Source: CAVVSQ01 sp963848825
GTDB lineage: Bacteria; Planctomycetota; Planctomycetia; Gemmatales; Gemmataceae
DNA length: 64,000 bases
NCBI GenBank assembly: GCA_963848825.1
Contig: CAWKFA010000008.1
Location: 620,001 to 684,000 of the forward strand
Direction of reading: 5' to 3'
The notes beneath the pieces were generated by a model that ran no database searches, was not told the origin of the DNA, and worked only from the letters and a program-made list of their open reading frames with translations. A program made the position numbers and the translations under genes. Positions 43,597-53,052 of the stretch are shown one piece after another; within the stretch, counting starts at the first letter, position 1; the number at the start of each line of letters is the position of its first letter.

Positions 43597-43794
43597 GTTT
43601 TGCGCGTGACCTTGGCCGCCACGCGCATGGAGGACCGGCCGACGTCGATAGAAGTCAAAATACTCTGGCCCAAACCTTGGCCTACAAGGCGGTATTTCGG
43701 CGAATTTCTACGGATAGAAGAGGCGACCGTCAGGGAAAAGAAAAGACCCACAAAACGCATTGTTTTCGCAGGTTTTTTACAGGAGAGTAAGGAG

Positions 43795-43866
43795 AGGCCC
43801 CTCCCGGATTCGAACCGGGGATGGCGGATTTGCAATCCGCTGCCTTAGCCGCTTGGCGAAGGGGCC
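43795..43866 (-). tRNA. tRNA-Cys (anticodon GCA)
   Basis: The minus strand folds as a cloverleaf. The acceptor stem GGCCCCT/AGGGGCC closes at 43866/43796, and the T-loop carries GGTTCGAATCC. The anticodon stem-loop GCGGATT-GCA-AATCCGC gives anticodon GCA. The discriminator base is U (43795), as in cysteine tRNAs. No CCA is encoded. It stands between the cassette and the VWA gene. Confidence 0.95.
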
Positions 43867-43996
43867 GTATTTGACGATTGCTCCAATACTATCGGCTGTA
43901 GTGCCGCCGAACTTGATGGTCGTCAGGGAGCTTTGCCCATTTTAGCGGGAAGGGGGCAAAATGTTTAGCCCCTTGTTGGTTACGCCGCTTAAATGT

Positions 43997-44263
43997 TTAG
44001 CCGATGATTTGTTTCCGGCGCGTGATGTAATCCCAAACCACGTAACGGTCCAGTTCGCGGCCTGCCGTGAAAAACACGCGGCCCTTGGTCGTCTCGGCCA
44101 TCTTGTAGGCGAAACGCACGTCTTCGGGCGTCTGGTTCCAGCTAGCCAGCAGGAAGATATTTATGGTGATGCCTTCCTTGCGCAGAAAGTTGGGCCTCGC
44201 GCAGGGTGGCATCTTCGGTGATGCGATCGGGGGGATAAAGAAGTCGCAGGATTTCGCCTTCAA
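43997..44263 (-). CDS. VWA-domain protein, C-terminal tail (frameshifted)
   Basis: Authentic from about 44200: LRKEGITINIFLLASWNQTP, then TKGRVFFTAGRELDRYVVWD and ITRRKQIIG. It continues the VWA domain of 44142-45164 after one extra T in an AACTTTCTGC stretch at about 44197. The first 20 codons of the formal frame are not homologous. Confidence 0.75.
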   Translation of the reverse strand: MKAKSCDFFIPPIASPKMPPCARPNFLRKEGITINIFLLASWNQTPEDVRFAYKMAETTKGRVFFTAGRELDRYVVWDYITRRKQIIG

Positions 44264-45164
44264 AGTGGGCGGTGGGGAGGCCGTCGGTGATCAGGATGGC
44301 CTGGCGGTTGGGGGTATCCTGGGCGCCGAGGAACCTGCGGGCGAGGTTGAGGCCATGCTGGATATTCGTGAAGTGGGGCGGAATCTGGATTTCGGACATG
44401 CCGGGGTCGCTCATGTCGGCCCAGAGATTCACGACCGGGTCGTAGAGGGTGACCGGTTTGGGCATCAGTGTCGCCACTTCGGAGACATGGCGCGGTTTGG
44501 CAAAGGTGTACATCTCGATGAACTGAAGAAAATCACCCGGGTACTCGCTGCGCAGCAGGCCGTCGAGGGCCAGGCCCATGCGCTTGACGTTGATGTATTG
44601 CCCGTCGTAACGCATGGAGCCGCTCATATCGAGCAGGACCGCGGTGGCGCACTTCGGATTGTTGCGGGTGTTGTGGATAACAATGTCGTCGGTCTTGAGC
44701 CTGATCGGCAAGCCGGGCCCGTCGCGTAAGAGTGCGTTGACGAACGAGGCGGGAATATCCATGTGCGACACGGAATCGCCGAATTCATAGGGCCGGGTCG
44801 TGGCCATCTCGGCGGCGCCTTCGCCGACAACCGGGCCCTGGTGGCGACCGGAACGTGATTCTTGCAATTGTTCGAAGATGCGTGTCAGCAGCTTGGATTG
44901 AAAGAGACGATACGCTCTGGGCGTCATCTGGAAGCCGCCCTTCTGCGCCTCTTCCAGGCCCTGCTGTTCCGCCAGTTGACGAATGCGTTCCTGCACCTGT
45001 TTTTGGATGTCGCTAAGCTGCTCGAGCTGGCCCTCTTCGGCGAACTGGGCGAGCTCTTCCATGTCGATGACGCCAATCTGGGCCGTCTTGGCGGCTTCCT
45101 CCAGTTGCTTGAGCAGCTTGTCGATCATCTCCAGCTCATGCTTGACGGCCAGCCCTTCGGGCAC
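44142..45164 (-). CDS. VWA-domain protein, central part with MIDAS motif (frameshifted)
   Basis: Begins PEGLAVKHELEMIDKLLKQL, a coiled coil. The von Willebrand A domain has the MIDAS motif LLDMSGSMRYDG (DxSxS) and later ILITDGLPTAHFEGEIL (the DG site). Resembles the VWA partners of MoxR/magnesium-chelatase-type AAA proteins. The MoxR-like gene is immediately upstream on the same strand. Frames break at both ends, so the native protein (43997-45700) has about 565 residues. Function of such pairs: ATP-driven remodelling of metal-containing or large complexes; substrate unknown. Confidence 0.85.
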   Translation of the reverse strand: MPEGLAVKHELEMIDKLLKQLEEAAKTAQIGVIDMEELAQFAEEGQLEQLSDIQKQVQERIRQLAEQQGLEEAQKGGFQMTPRAYRLFQSKLLTRIFEQLQESRSGRHQGPVVGEGAAEMATTRPYEFGDSVSHMDIPASFVNALLRDGPGLPIRLKTDDIVIHNTRNNPKCATAVLLDMSGSMRYDGQYINVKRMGLALDGLLRSEYPGDFLQFIEMYTFAKPRHVSEVATLMPKPVTLYDPVVNLWADMSDPGMSEIQIPPHFTNIQHGLNLARRFLGAQDTPNRQAILITDGLPTAHFEGEILRLLYPPDRITEDATLREAQLSAQGRHHHKYLPAG

Positions 45165-45166
45165 CG

Positions 45167-45700
45167 TCAGCGATTGGAACCGGTGAACTCATATTTGGAT
45201 GCCATCTCGTCGATTTGATATTTATCGCCGAGGCGTTGCGACAGTTGCAGAAGCTGGCGGGCAAACTCGCCGCGCTCATCGCCGCTGCGATACCACAAGG
45301 CTTCCAGGTCGGCGAGCTGTTCTTCCTTGACGGCCTGTTCGAAGCGTTTGGCAAGCTTGGCAGGCGGACGGGTGCGCTCTGCCTGTTGCGAGAATTCGCC
45401 GCGGGCGGCGCCTTGCACCTTGGTGGTTTCGTAGGTCGCGAGGATTTTTGCCTTGCGCTGGCGCAGCATCTCCATGAGGGCTTCGAGCGAGGGGCCAAGG
45501 CCGCGGATTTGGCTGGGATCGAGGCGCACGGCCCGCGCCAGCTCCTCCTCGCTCAGGCGGCGCATGTTGCCGTAATAGAGCAGGTGCTCAAAGGCTGGTG
45601 ATACCACGTCGGGCGGCGGCGTGGTCGGGCTGGGAAATTCGGTCGGGTCGAATTTCTGATAGGTATGGATAATGCCGCCAATGTCTTTGCGTTGCTTCAT
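45167..45700 (-). CDS. VWA-domain protein, N-terminal part (frameshifted)
   Basis: ATG 45700, two bases after the AAA gene's stop, gives MKQRKDIGGIIHTYQKFDPT. A mostly helical charged region follows, then KYEFTGSNR, after which the frame stops at 45167. One missing base at about 45177 would give the continuation SLTVPEGLAVKHELE. Tight spacing indicates translational coupling with the AAA protein. Confidence 0.82.
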   Translation of the reverse strand: MKQRKDIGGIIHTYQKFDPTEFPSPTTPPPDVVSPAFEHLLYYGNMRRLSEEELARAVRLDPSQIRGLGPSLEALMEMLRQRKAKILATYETTKVQGAARGEFSQQAERTRPPAKLAKRFEQAVKEEQLADLEALWYRSGDERGEFARQLLQLSQRLGDKYQIDEMASKYEFTGSNR

Positions 45701-45702
45701 GG

Positions 45703-47124
45703 TTAGCGTATTTCGTAGGTGATGCGCCCGTGCTTTTGCGAGCGCGAGATGCGGTCGTCCGAATAGAGACCGGCCAGGACGAACTCGATACATGAGGCAC
45801 GCACGGCGTCATTTTCGCTGGGGTTCACTTCGAAGGCCTTGGCCCAGGCGGCCGGCACGCGTTTGACCCTCTCGGCGTATAGCGACGAGGGTAACATGTC
45901 CCCGACCTCGATCTTGACGCCTTTGCCGAATACCTGGACGACTTCCTCCAGGCCCGTCTTCTCGACATATTCCGCGAAGACCTTGGAGATCGCCTCGGCC
46001 ACGATCGCTTCGATGACTTGCCTCTCCGACATTTGCTGGCTGCCCATCATGTCGAGCTCGATCTTGCCGAGTGACGATGCATAGAGATGTCCCAGGTCGC
46101 TGATGCGGGGCACGGCCGGCTTTTCGCCCAAGCGGACACCGCGATGGCGAGCGCTGGCGATCATCGTGCGATAGTTGGCGATGGAGAAACGGGCACTGAC
46201 GCCGGACGCATGATCGACATATTTCGACTTGCGGGCGGAAATGCTGATTTGTTCGATGATCTCCTTCATGAAATAGGGCACCAGCACCGGAAAATCGCCA
46301 GCCAGATCGACGTTGGCTTCCTGCTCCATGATGTCGATGCCGCCGCTGCGCTCGAGCGGATAGTGTGTCTGGATCAGGGTGCCGATGCGGTCCTTCAGTT
46401 GCGGGATCACCTTGCCGCTACGGTTATAAGTCGCGGGGTTGGCCGAGAATAAGATCAGTACATCCAGATCGAACTGCACGGGATAGCCGCGGATTTGCAC
46501 ATCGCGTTCTTCGAGAATATTGAACAGGCCGACCTGGACCAGTTCATCGAGTTCGGGGATTTCATTCATCGCGAAGATGCCGCGATGCATGCGCGGGATC
46601 AGGCCGAAGTGCAGGGCGTCTTCGGTGGCCATGCTCGTGCCGGCGGCCAGCTTGGCGGGATCGATCTCGCCAATCACGTCCGCGAACTTGGTGCCCGGGG
46701 CCAGGCGTTCGGCATAGCGCTGCGCGCGTGGCCACCAACCGATGGGCACTTCCTCCTCGCCGCGCTCCGCCAAGAGACGTTTGCCGGCGCTCGTGATGGG
46801 CTTGTAAGGGTCCTCGTGAACGGGGCAAGACGGATGATCGATGAAGGGTACCTCGTCGTCGAGAAAACGAACCAGGGCGCGCATCAGGCGGCTTTTGGCC
46901 TGTCCCTTTTCGCCCAGAAAGAGCATGTCATGACCGGCCAGAATGGCCAGATTAATTTCGGGAATGACGGTGTTTTCGTAGCCAATAATGCCCGGAAACA
47001 ACTCCTCACCGGCGGCCAGCATGCGGAGGAAATTGGCACGAACCTCTTCTTTGACGGTTTTCGAAACCCAGCCGCTAGCACGTAAATCTTTTAAAGTTGA
47101 GGGCCTAAATGCCGAGGGTGCCAT
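45703..47124 (-). CDS. MoxR/magnesium-chelatase-like AAA+ ATPase
   Basis: 473 residues from ATG 47124, with GGAGG eleven bases upstream; the frame is open farther upstream but without protein character. Walker A LGEKGQAKSRLMRALV at about residues 66-81, Walker B-like GIFAMNEIPELDELVQ at about 178-193, and a sensor-like FSANPATYNRSGKV segment. Long helical C-terminal part. Works as a ring ATPase with the VWA protein encoded two bases downstream. Confidence 0.88.
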   Translation of the reverse strand: MAPSAFRPSTLKDLRASGWVSKTVKEEVRANFLRMLAAGEELFPGIIGYENTVIPEINLAILAGHDMLFLGEKGQAKSRLMRALVRFLDDEVPFIDHPSCPVHEDPYKPITSAGKRLLAERGEEEVPIGWWPRAQRYAERLAPGTKFADVIGEIDPAKLAAGTSMATEDALHFGLIPRMHRGIFAMNEIPELDELVQVGLFNILEERDVQIRGYPVQFDLDVLILFSANPATYNRSGKVIPQLKDRIGTLIQTHYPLERSGGIDIMEQEANVDLAGDFPVLVPYFMKEIIEQISISARKSKYVDHASGVSARFSIANYRTMIASARHRGVRLGEKPAVPRISDLGHLYASSLGKIELDMMGSQQMSERQVIEAIVAEAISKVFAEYVEKTGLEEVVQVFGKGVKIEVGDMLPSSLYAERVKRVPAAWAKAFEVNPSENDAVRASCIEFVLAGLYSDDRISRSQKHGRITYEIR

Positions 47125-47291
47125 GAACGAATAACCTCCAGAATTGGTAAAATGAGCCCGCAACACTATTGTAGCAGGAAGGTCAATGCACGCGCCGATG
47201 CGGGAGGCGGCGCGGCTACAGCACCGCCCAGGCCCAAGGGCCAATGGCGGTTGCAACGTGGAACACCTATTCGTTTTAAAGGAAAGACACC

Positions 47292-48188
47292 ATGAAACAC
47301 TGGCAAAAAATTGGCCTGGCGGTCATCGGCACGCTGATGCTGGCGCGTGCGGCAGAGGCGCAGACAACGCTCCGTTTTCAATTTAAAGCGGATGAAAAAC
47401 TCAACTACGTCATGCTCCAAAAGATGAAAATGTCCATGAATATCATGGGCAAGGACATCGAGACACAATTGAATCAAACCATCGATATGTCCTGGAACGT
47501 TATCAAAGTGGACGCGGATGGCAGCGCCCAGATCAAAATTGCGTTCACGGGCGTGAAAATGGTCATGGACGGGCCGACCGGCAAAGTCGAAATCGACTCC
47601 AAAAGCCCCAAGCAACCCGACGATCCAATCGGCAAGATGCTGAGCCCGGTCGTCGCGGCCATCGCGAGCATGGAAATGACGATGACCATGGATAAGACCG
47701 GCGACATCAAGGAGGTCAAGATACCGGAAAAGACCAGGGATAGCCTGAAGAAAATGCCGGGCGCGGATGCCATGGGGGACCTGTTTACCGAGGAAGGGAT
47801 GAAGAGAATGGTTCATGGCGGCATCGCGCTGCCCGCGGAAGCCATCACGACCGGGAAAACCTGGAGCAAGAAAACGGACATGAAACTGCCCATGGGCCGT
47901 TTTGTGGGGGACACACAGTTTACCTATGAAGGAAGCGTGGACAAGGATGGCCAGAAACTGGAGAAAATCGCACTCAAGCCCACCATTGCCATCGAGGCCG
48001 CCCCGGATGGGCCCGTGCAGATCAAACTAAGCAAGCAAGACGGCAAGGGCACCATGTTTTTCGACAATGCCGTCGGACGCTTGGCCGAGGTGAATGCCAC
48101 TCAGGTCATGGAGATGACCATCGATGCCGGTGGCATGACCATCCAGCAAAAAATCGAGCAGAACATGACGATGAAGCTTGCGAAGTAG
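47292..48188 (+). CDS. Secreted DUF6263-like protein
   Basis: 298 residues from ATG 47292, with AAGGAAAG upstream. Signal peptide to about residue 23 (LARAAEA). Beta-rich, methionine-rich body (TLRFQFKADEKLNYVMLQKM, KMSMNIMGKDIETQLNQTID), with a second half of similar strands. DUF6263-type proteins in planctomycetes are secreted and of unknown function. Head-to-tail with nadB across a shared hairpin. Confidence 0.75.
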   Translation: MKHWQKIGLAVIGTLMLARAAEAQTTLRFQFKADEKLNYVMLQKMKMSMNIMGKDIETQLNQTIDMSWNVIKVDADGSAQIKIAFTGVKMVMDGPTGKVEIDSKSPKQPDDPIGKMLSPVVAAIASMEMTMTMDKTGDIKEVKIPEKTRDSLKKMPGADAMGDLFTEEGMKRMVHGGIALPAEAITTGKTWSKKTDMKLPMGRFVGDTQFTYEGSVDKDGQKLEKIALKPTIAIEAAPDGPVQIKLSKQDGKGTMFFDNAVGRLAEVNATQVMEMTIDAGGMTIQQKIEQNMTMKLAK

Positions 48189-48209
48189 GATTGGCCATCA
48201 GGGGTAACG

Positions 48210-48248
48210 GCTCCCATCGTGACAAGTTCGGTTTGATCACGATGGGAG
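48210..48248. terminator. Bidirectional hairpin between DUF6263-like gene and nadB
   Basis: GCTCCCATCGTGA and TCACGATGGGAG form a 12-bp stem with a 14-base loop, placed between two convergent stop codons. There is no long T-run, so termination strength is uncertain. Confidence 0.6.
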
Positions 48249-48266
48249 TCGTAGCCTTCGAACGCC

Positions 48267-49877
48267 TTAAACGGCATCTGCCTCGAAGGGAGGGCAGGTG
48301 ATATGGTGGTTCCAGTGCGTGTCATCGCGGCTGGGAAAGTCGGCGCGGAAGTGCACGCCACGGGATTCACAGCGTTCCAGGGCGGAGTGGATCATGAGGC
48401 GCGCGATGGTAAGCAAATTCTGTAATTCCCAACCCGGGCGACCATCAAACTCGCGCCGCAGAACATAACGACACCAAAAAGCGACGTCTTGCTTGGCCTG
48501 TTCGAGGCCGGGCTTATCTCTGATGACGCCCATCTGGCGAACCATCAGGCTGCGCAGGGCGTTGGTGATGTCGGTGACGTCGAGATGGCCATGTGTCTCC
48601 GGCTCAAAGCGGCTCGACAAGGGCAGGGCGGTGAAGTTGTCGGGCACCTGGCGGGCTGCCAGGGCGGCACCCGTTCCGCACGTCGAGCCGAAGACCAGTC
48701 CCTCGAGCAGGCTGTTGGAAGCCAGCCGATTGGCGCCATGTAAGCCGCTGGAGGTCACTTCGCCGGCGGCCCACAGGCCCGGCAGTGTGGTCTGGCCCTG
48801 TACGTTTACGGTGACGCCGCCGACCATGTAATGGGCGCCCGGGCGTATGGGAATGAGGTCGGTGGTAATATCGAGCCCGAAGCCCAGGCAAACCTTGGCG
48901 ATGCCTGGAAAGCGCTTGCGAATGAGAGCCGGATCGAGGTGCCGCAGGTCGAGATAGACATTGGGATGGCGGGTCTTCTCCATCTGGCGAATGATCGCCT
49001 GGGCGACAACATCGCGCGGCGCCAACTCGGCCCGGGGGTCAACCTCGAGCATGAAACGATCCATGTTCTTGTCGCGCAGGTAGGCCCCTTCGCCACGCAC
49101 CGCCTCGCTGATGAGAAAACGACTGGAGCCGGCGACGTAGAGGACTGTTGGATGAAATTGCATGAACTCCATGTCACGCAACTCGGCGCCGGCGCGAAAA
49201 GCGGCGGCCATGCCATCACCGGTGGCGACGGGAGGGTTGGTGGTTTCCCGATAAACCATGCCTGCGCCGCCGCTGGCCAGAATAGTCTGCTTGGCCCAGA
49301 CCAGCAGTCTTCCCTGGCCGGGGCGCAAAAGTAAGGCGCCAACGCAACGCCCTTCGTGAGTCAGCAGATCCAGTGTAAAAGTGTCGTCCCAGAGGGTGAT
49401 GTTGGGCGTGTGGCGAGCACGCTCGATGATCGCCCGCATCACCTCGAAGCCCGTGGCGTCGCCCAGGGCATGCACAATGCGGCGGTGGCTGTGGCCGCCT
49501 TCGCGCGTAAGTGCCAGGTGCCCCTGTTCTTCGTCGAAGAGCGTTCCCCACTCAATTAACGTCGCGATCTGCGCCGGCGCTTCGCGCACGACAAGCTCGA
49601 CGACATCCTGATGACACAGTCCGCCGCCGGCAATGAGCGTGTCGTCGATATGGTTTTCAAAGCGGTCCTCGGGCGACAGGACCCCGGCGATGCCGCCCTG
49701 GGCGTAATTGCTGTTGCTCTGCTGAATCTTGTCCTTGGTTACCACGAGGACATCAAGCCCTGACGGCACGGCCAGGGCCGCCCGCAGGCCGGCGATGCCG
49801 CCGCCGATAACAAGAATATCGGTGAAATAATGAGGAGTTTGCTTCGGGTTGAACTGAACCAGGTAGCGATGGGGCAT
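48267..49877 (-). CDS. nadB: L-aspartate oxidase
   Basis: 536 residues, intact. FAD-binding ILVIGGGIAGLRAALAVPSG at about residues 21-40, the SNYAQGGIAGV loop, TREGGHSHRRIVHALGDATG, LASGGAGMVYRETTNPPVAT and GGVTVNVQGQTTLPGLWAAG, followed by a helical C-terminal domain. Oxidises L-aspartate to iminoaspartate, the first step of de novo NAD synthesis. No nadA or nadC is adjacent. ATG 49877. Confidence 0.95.
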   Translation of the reverse strand: MPHRYLVQFNPKQTPHYFTDILVIGGGIAGLRAALAVPSGLDVLVVTKDKIQQSNSNYAQGGIAGVLSPEDRFENHIDDTLIAGGGLCHQDVVELVVREAPAQIATLIEWGTLFDEEQGHLALTREGGHSHRRIVHALGDATGFEVMRAIIERARHTPNITLWDDTFTLDLLTHEGRCVGALLLRPGQGRLLVWAKQTILASGGAGMVYRETTNPPVATGDGMAAAFRAGAELRDMEFMQFHPTVLYVAGSSRFLISEAVRGEGAYLRDKNMDRFMLEVDPRAELAPRDVVAQAIIRQMEKTRHPNVYLDLRHLDPALIRKRFPGIAKVCLGFGLDITTDLIPIRPGAHYMVGGVTVNVQGQTTLPGLWAAGEVTSSGLHGANRLASNSLLEGLVFGSTCGTGAALAARQVPDNFTALPLSSRFEPETHGHLDVTDITNALRSLMVRQMGVIRDKPGLEQAKQDVAFWCRYVLRREFDGRPGWELQNLLTIARLMIHSALERCESRGVHFRADFPSRDDTHWNHHITCPPFEADAV

Positions 49878-49918
49878 TTTCCCAAGTTCCTTATGGCAGC
49901 CGCGAAGGGTGGTGCGTG

Positions 49919-50935
49919 CTATTTTTTCTCGGGCGCGTTGGGAGCGGTAAACTGCCGCTGAGCCTCACGGAACTCAGGGGGCGGTAGGGCGCGATCGATT
50001 TGGAGTGAATCCAGGACCGCGTTCGGGTTGGTATCGATGGGACGCAAGCGAGCCCCAGGGATAATGGCGGGAACCCCTCGCTTATCCGGGTTGTTGCGGG
50101 CCTGGCCAGGCAGGCGCTGCTGGGCCTGATACGCTTGCGCATCCTTTAAGAACTGCTGCCAATCTTCGGCTGTCCAGCCCAGCTTTTTCAAGGTCTCCGG
50201 CGTCATGCGTTTTTTCAGGTCATCGAGTTGCAGGTCGCCGCCCCGACCGGCGAGCTTCGCATCGGCAGCGCTCTTCGTTATGTCATCTTCCAGCCCGGTG
50301 CCATTCGGGCCCGTGCCTATTTTACCGGGCTCGGTGCCTTCTTCCTTGGGCTGCTTGCCATTCTTGCCGGCCTCATTGCCGCTGCCGTCCGCCTTCTGTT
50401 GCGGGCCATTGTCCGGGGTCTTGGTTTCTACTTTACTTTGGTTATTGCCGCCTTTTTTCGGTGGGCCGTCGGCTTTGTCTTCTTCCCCCGTCGTCTTTTT
50501 CTTGGCGGTTTGGTCCGGTCCCTGTTTGTTTTGGTTGCCGTTGGCCTGGGACGATTGTTCGAGAGCTTCCTGGGCGGCCTTCTTGACTGCTGGATCGCGC
50601 GCATTCTTGGCGATGTTGGCCAACTCCTCGGCCGTCTTCGGCGCCTCGTCTTTGTTCTTCATTTTTTCTTGCAGATCGGCGACAGTTTGGCGCGTGGCGT
50701 CTGCCGCGTCTTTCTTGTCGCCCTGGCCAGCTTCATTCCCCTTGGCCTTGCCCTGGGGTTCGCCCTGGGCGGTTGACCCGCTCTTGTCACTTCCCGCCGC
50801 TTCGGTTGGCGTTTTATCTTTATTCGTGGCCTTTTGGCCTGCCGCTGGTTCCTTGGGTTGCTCCTTGGCTGTGCCTGGTTTCTCTTCCCCGGCTTGGGTG
50901 TCGTTGGTTTTCGCCTGACCGTCTTCTTTCGCGCC
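49919..50935 (-). CDS. DUF4175-like membrane protein, C-terminal charged tail (frameshifted)
   Basis: The open frame's first ATG is 50662, but the frame is protein-like back to about 50935 (EDGQAKTNDTQAGEEKPGTA). Very rich in Lys, Gln, Glu, Gly and Pro. It then has a short ordered part (DDLKKRMTPETLKKLGWTAE) and a conserved end (VPAIIPGARLRPIDTNPNAV). Completes the protein at 50659-53052. Confidence 0.72.
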   Translation of the reverse strand, partial: GAKEDGQAKTNDTQAGEEKPGTAKEQPKEPAAGQKATNKDKTPTEAAGSDKSGSTAQGEPQGKAKGNEAGQGDKKDAADATRQTVADLQEKMKNKDEAPKTAEELANIAKNARDPAVKKAAQEALEQSSQANGNQNKQGPDQTAKKKTTGEEDKADGPPKKGGNNQSKVETKTPDNGPQQKADGSGNEAGKNGKQPKEEGTEPGKIGTGPNGTGLEDDITKSAADAKLAGRGGDLQLDDLKKRMTPETLKKLGWTAEDWQQFLKDAQAYQAQQRLPGQARNNPDKRGVPAIIPGARLRPIDTNPNAVLDSLQIDRALPPPEFREAQRQFTAPNAPEKK

Positions 50936-53052
50936 GTGCCCGGTCCCTTGGTTTCGCCGCGTTGTTTGTCAGCCCGGGCGTCTTCGGGTGCATCCTTGGC
51001 GGTTCCGGGTTGCTCCCCCTGGCCTGGTTTGCCGGCATCCTTTTTAGCGCCTGTTTGCTCCTGGTTCTGAGCCCCTTTATTGTCGGGCTTGCTGTTGCCG
51101 GCATCACTCCCCGGCTTGTTTTCGCCCTGTTTTTGCTCGTTGCCGGCCGTTTCTTCAGGTTTCTGGTTTGGTTTGTCCTTTTTGCTCTGCTTTTCCTTGT
51201 CCAATTCCTGGCGCACCTGGTTCATCTTGTCTTCGATGTCCTTCTTTTTCTTTTCATCCGGAGGTGCGTCGTTTTTTGCCTGCTCGTCCTGGCGTTTTTT
51301 ATTGTCCTGGGCTTGCTGCTTGTCCTGCTGTTCTTCGTGTTTCTTTTGCTGCTGCTCCGCCTGTTCGCGTTCCTCTTTTTGCTGCTTATCTTCCTTTTTC
51401 GCATCGCTGATAGTGATTTTGTAGGCCTGGCTAACTCCCACGTTGCCGTCAGGGCGCGGATAATCGGCGTTATCGCGAGCCTCGAGGGCATATTCGATGA
51501 CCATGCCCGCCTTGAGGAGAACCGCCTCGCCCTGAGCTGTTTTCAACTTATCGAGATAAAGAATGTCCTGGTAATCGAGAGCATCGGGATAAGTGCCGTC
51601 AGCGAACTGGAAGGATTTCTCCGCCCGGTAGGCTTTAGGAGCTAGCAGGTAGCCTGGGCTATTGATTACTTTAAGACGCAAGGCGAGTGACTTGATGCCA
51701 ATATCATCGCGTGCCTTCCCCGCGAGCGCCAGCGTCCCATTGGGCGGCAAGACAACATCTTGGGCTGGCTTCGTGAACACCACGTGAGGGGCCAGATCGT
51801 CGAGCACCTCAATTTGATAAGGCGTGCGATCGCTGTTTTCTTCGCCATCTTTGGAGGTAAACACCACGCGGAAAGTCCCGCGCTGCTCGAGCGTTAGGCG
51901 TGTACGCATGGTACGGCTATCGCTCGCGAGCACTTCACCGGGCACCTCCGTGCGAACGCCGTTGATGTCGAGTTGCAGTCCGCCCGCGCGCAACGCGCGA
52001 TTGGTGTGAATGAGCATTTCCACTTCGGTGCCACGGTAATCGCGCAGCCGCGGCAAGACGGCCTGCTCGTTTGGGAAAACGACGGTTTCGTCAGCCATCT
52101 TTCGATAGGGCCGGTAATGATAAGTGACATCGAAACGCGCGACTTGCGGCCAGGACTGCACCTTGACCTGGTATTCCGGCGTTTCCGTGTCTCCGGCGGC
52201 GATCTTGTACCAAAAGCCGTTTTGCACCTGATCGCCAAGCAGTGTGGCCGTCCAGGTGCCGTCGTGTGCCTCGTCAAGTGCCAGGGGCACATACAAATCG
52301 CCCGTTTGGTAGCGATAAAGTAGCCGCGGCGCTCCCGGCTGGCCCAGCTTTGGAAAACGGCCGCCGATACTTGCTTGAAAATCGACATGGTGATTGAGCG
52401 GCACCGTGACGTCGCCACCCGCCGGTTTCAGGAGACTAATCTCGGTGCGCGTGTCGATGCCGATCTTTAGAAAGGGCGCGAACGCTCTCTGCAAAAGCGA
52501 ATTGAACTGCCTGGGCCCGAGCCCAAAAAGTATCACGATCCCGAGCGCCAGGCCGGTCAGAATGCCACCGAGCAGCCAGTTGCTTTTGGGGCTTACCGCC
52601 AGCTCTGGGTCGGCGTGCTTGAGCGCCAGCGCGGCCCGTTGCCCTACCGCGCTGCGAATGGCACCGGGCAATTCCGCGCCTTTCAAATCGAGCCAGTTGA
52701 TCACGCTGTTTTTGGGATCGGCGAGATGCTCTTCCAACTGCCGGGCGGCATAATAAGGATTGATACGGCGATAGCAATGCGCGCCAAGCTGGAACAGCAA
52801 GATGGCGGTGAGAACAAGATACGTCCCAAAGGCGAGGAATCTGGTCGCCAGCACCAAAAGAGTTTCGGCCTCACCGACCGCCAGGTCGAACGCCGCCATT
52901 GCCAGGAAATAAGCCGCCGTCACGATCCCCAGCATCAATAGCGACCGCCCGGCATCGAGCGCGCAAATGCGCGTGCGGACCCGGCCAAGCTGGGCGTCGA
53001 TAAACGCTTCATACTTGGGCGAACTGGCCTTGGTGCCCAATTCAGCGGCCAT
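50659..53052 (-). CDS. DUF4175-like membrane protein, N-terminal and central part (frameshifted)
   Basis: ATG 53052. Two membrane helices near residues 40-90, one near 160-185, then a large extracytoplasmic beta-rich region (to about residue 540) and a coiled-coil, highly charged region. The frame stays plausible to about 50935 (RGETKGPGTA), after which it becomes Arg-rich nonsense. One missing base there would join it to the fragment 49919-50935. Total about 1040 residues. Such proteins occur in planctomycetes near AAA/VWA genes and are of unknown function. The single-strand run of repetitive codons may favour sequencing slippage. Confidence 0.78.
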   Translation of the reverse strand: MAAELGTKASSPKYEAFIDAQLGRVRTRICALDAGRSLLMLGIVTAAYFLAMAAFDLAVGEAETLLVLATRFLAFGTYLVLTAILLFQLGAHCYRRINPYYAARQLEEHLADPKNSVINWLDLKGAELPGAIRSAVGQRAALALKHADPELAVSPKSNWLLGGILTGLALGIVILFGLGPRQFNSLLQRAFAPFLKIGIDTRTEISLLKPAGGDVTVPLNHHVDFQASIGGRFPKLGQPGAPRLLYRYQTGDLYVPLALDEAHDGTWTATLLGDQVQNGFWYKIAAGDTETPEYQVKVQSWPQVARFDVTYHYRPYRKMADETVVFPNEQAVLPRLRDYRGTEVEMLIHTNRALRAGGLQLDINGVRTEVPGEVLASDSRTMRTRLTLEQRGTFRVVFTSKDGEENSDRTPYQIEVLDDLAPHVVFTKPAQDVVLPPNGTLALAGKARDDIGIKSLALRLKVINSPGYLLAPKAYRAEKSFQFADGTYPDALDYQDILYLDKLKTAQGEAVLLKAGMVIEYALEARDNADYPRPDGNVGVSQAYKITISDAKKEDKQQKEEREQAEQQQKKHEEQQDKQQAQDNKKRQDEQAKNDAPPDEKKKKDIEDKMNQVRQELDKEKQSKKDKPNQKPEETAGNEQKQGENKPGSDAGNSKPDNKGAQNQEQTGAKKDAGKPGQGEQPGTAKDAPEDARADKQRGETKGPGTARKKTVRRKPTTPKPGKRNQAQPRSNPRNQRQAKRPRIKIKRQPKRREVTRAGQPPRANPRARPRGMKLARATRKTRQTPRAKLSPICKKK

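Noticed and set aside
43431..43835. Minus-strand open frame beginning MQIRHPRFESGRG near the tRNA
   Set aside because: This is the familiar mistranslation of a tRNA T-arm region, not a protein gene.
50205..51645. Hydrophobic open frames on the plus strand that look like membrane proteins
   Set aside because: They are the complement of Lys/Gln/Glu-rich codons of the DUF4175-like gene; complementing such codons yields Leu/Phe/Val-rich frames.
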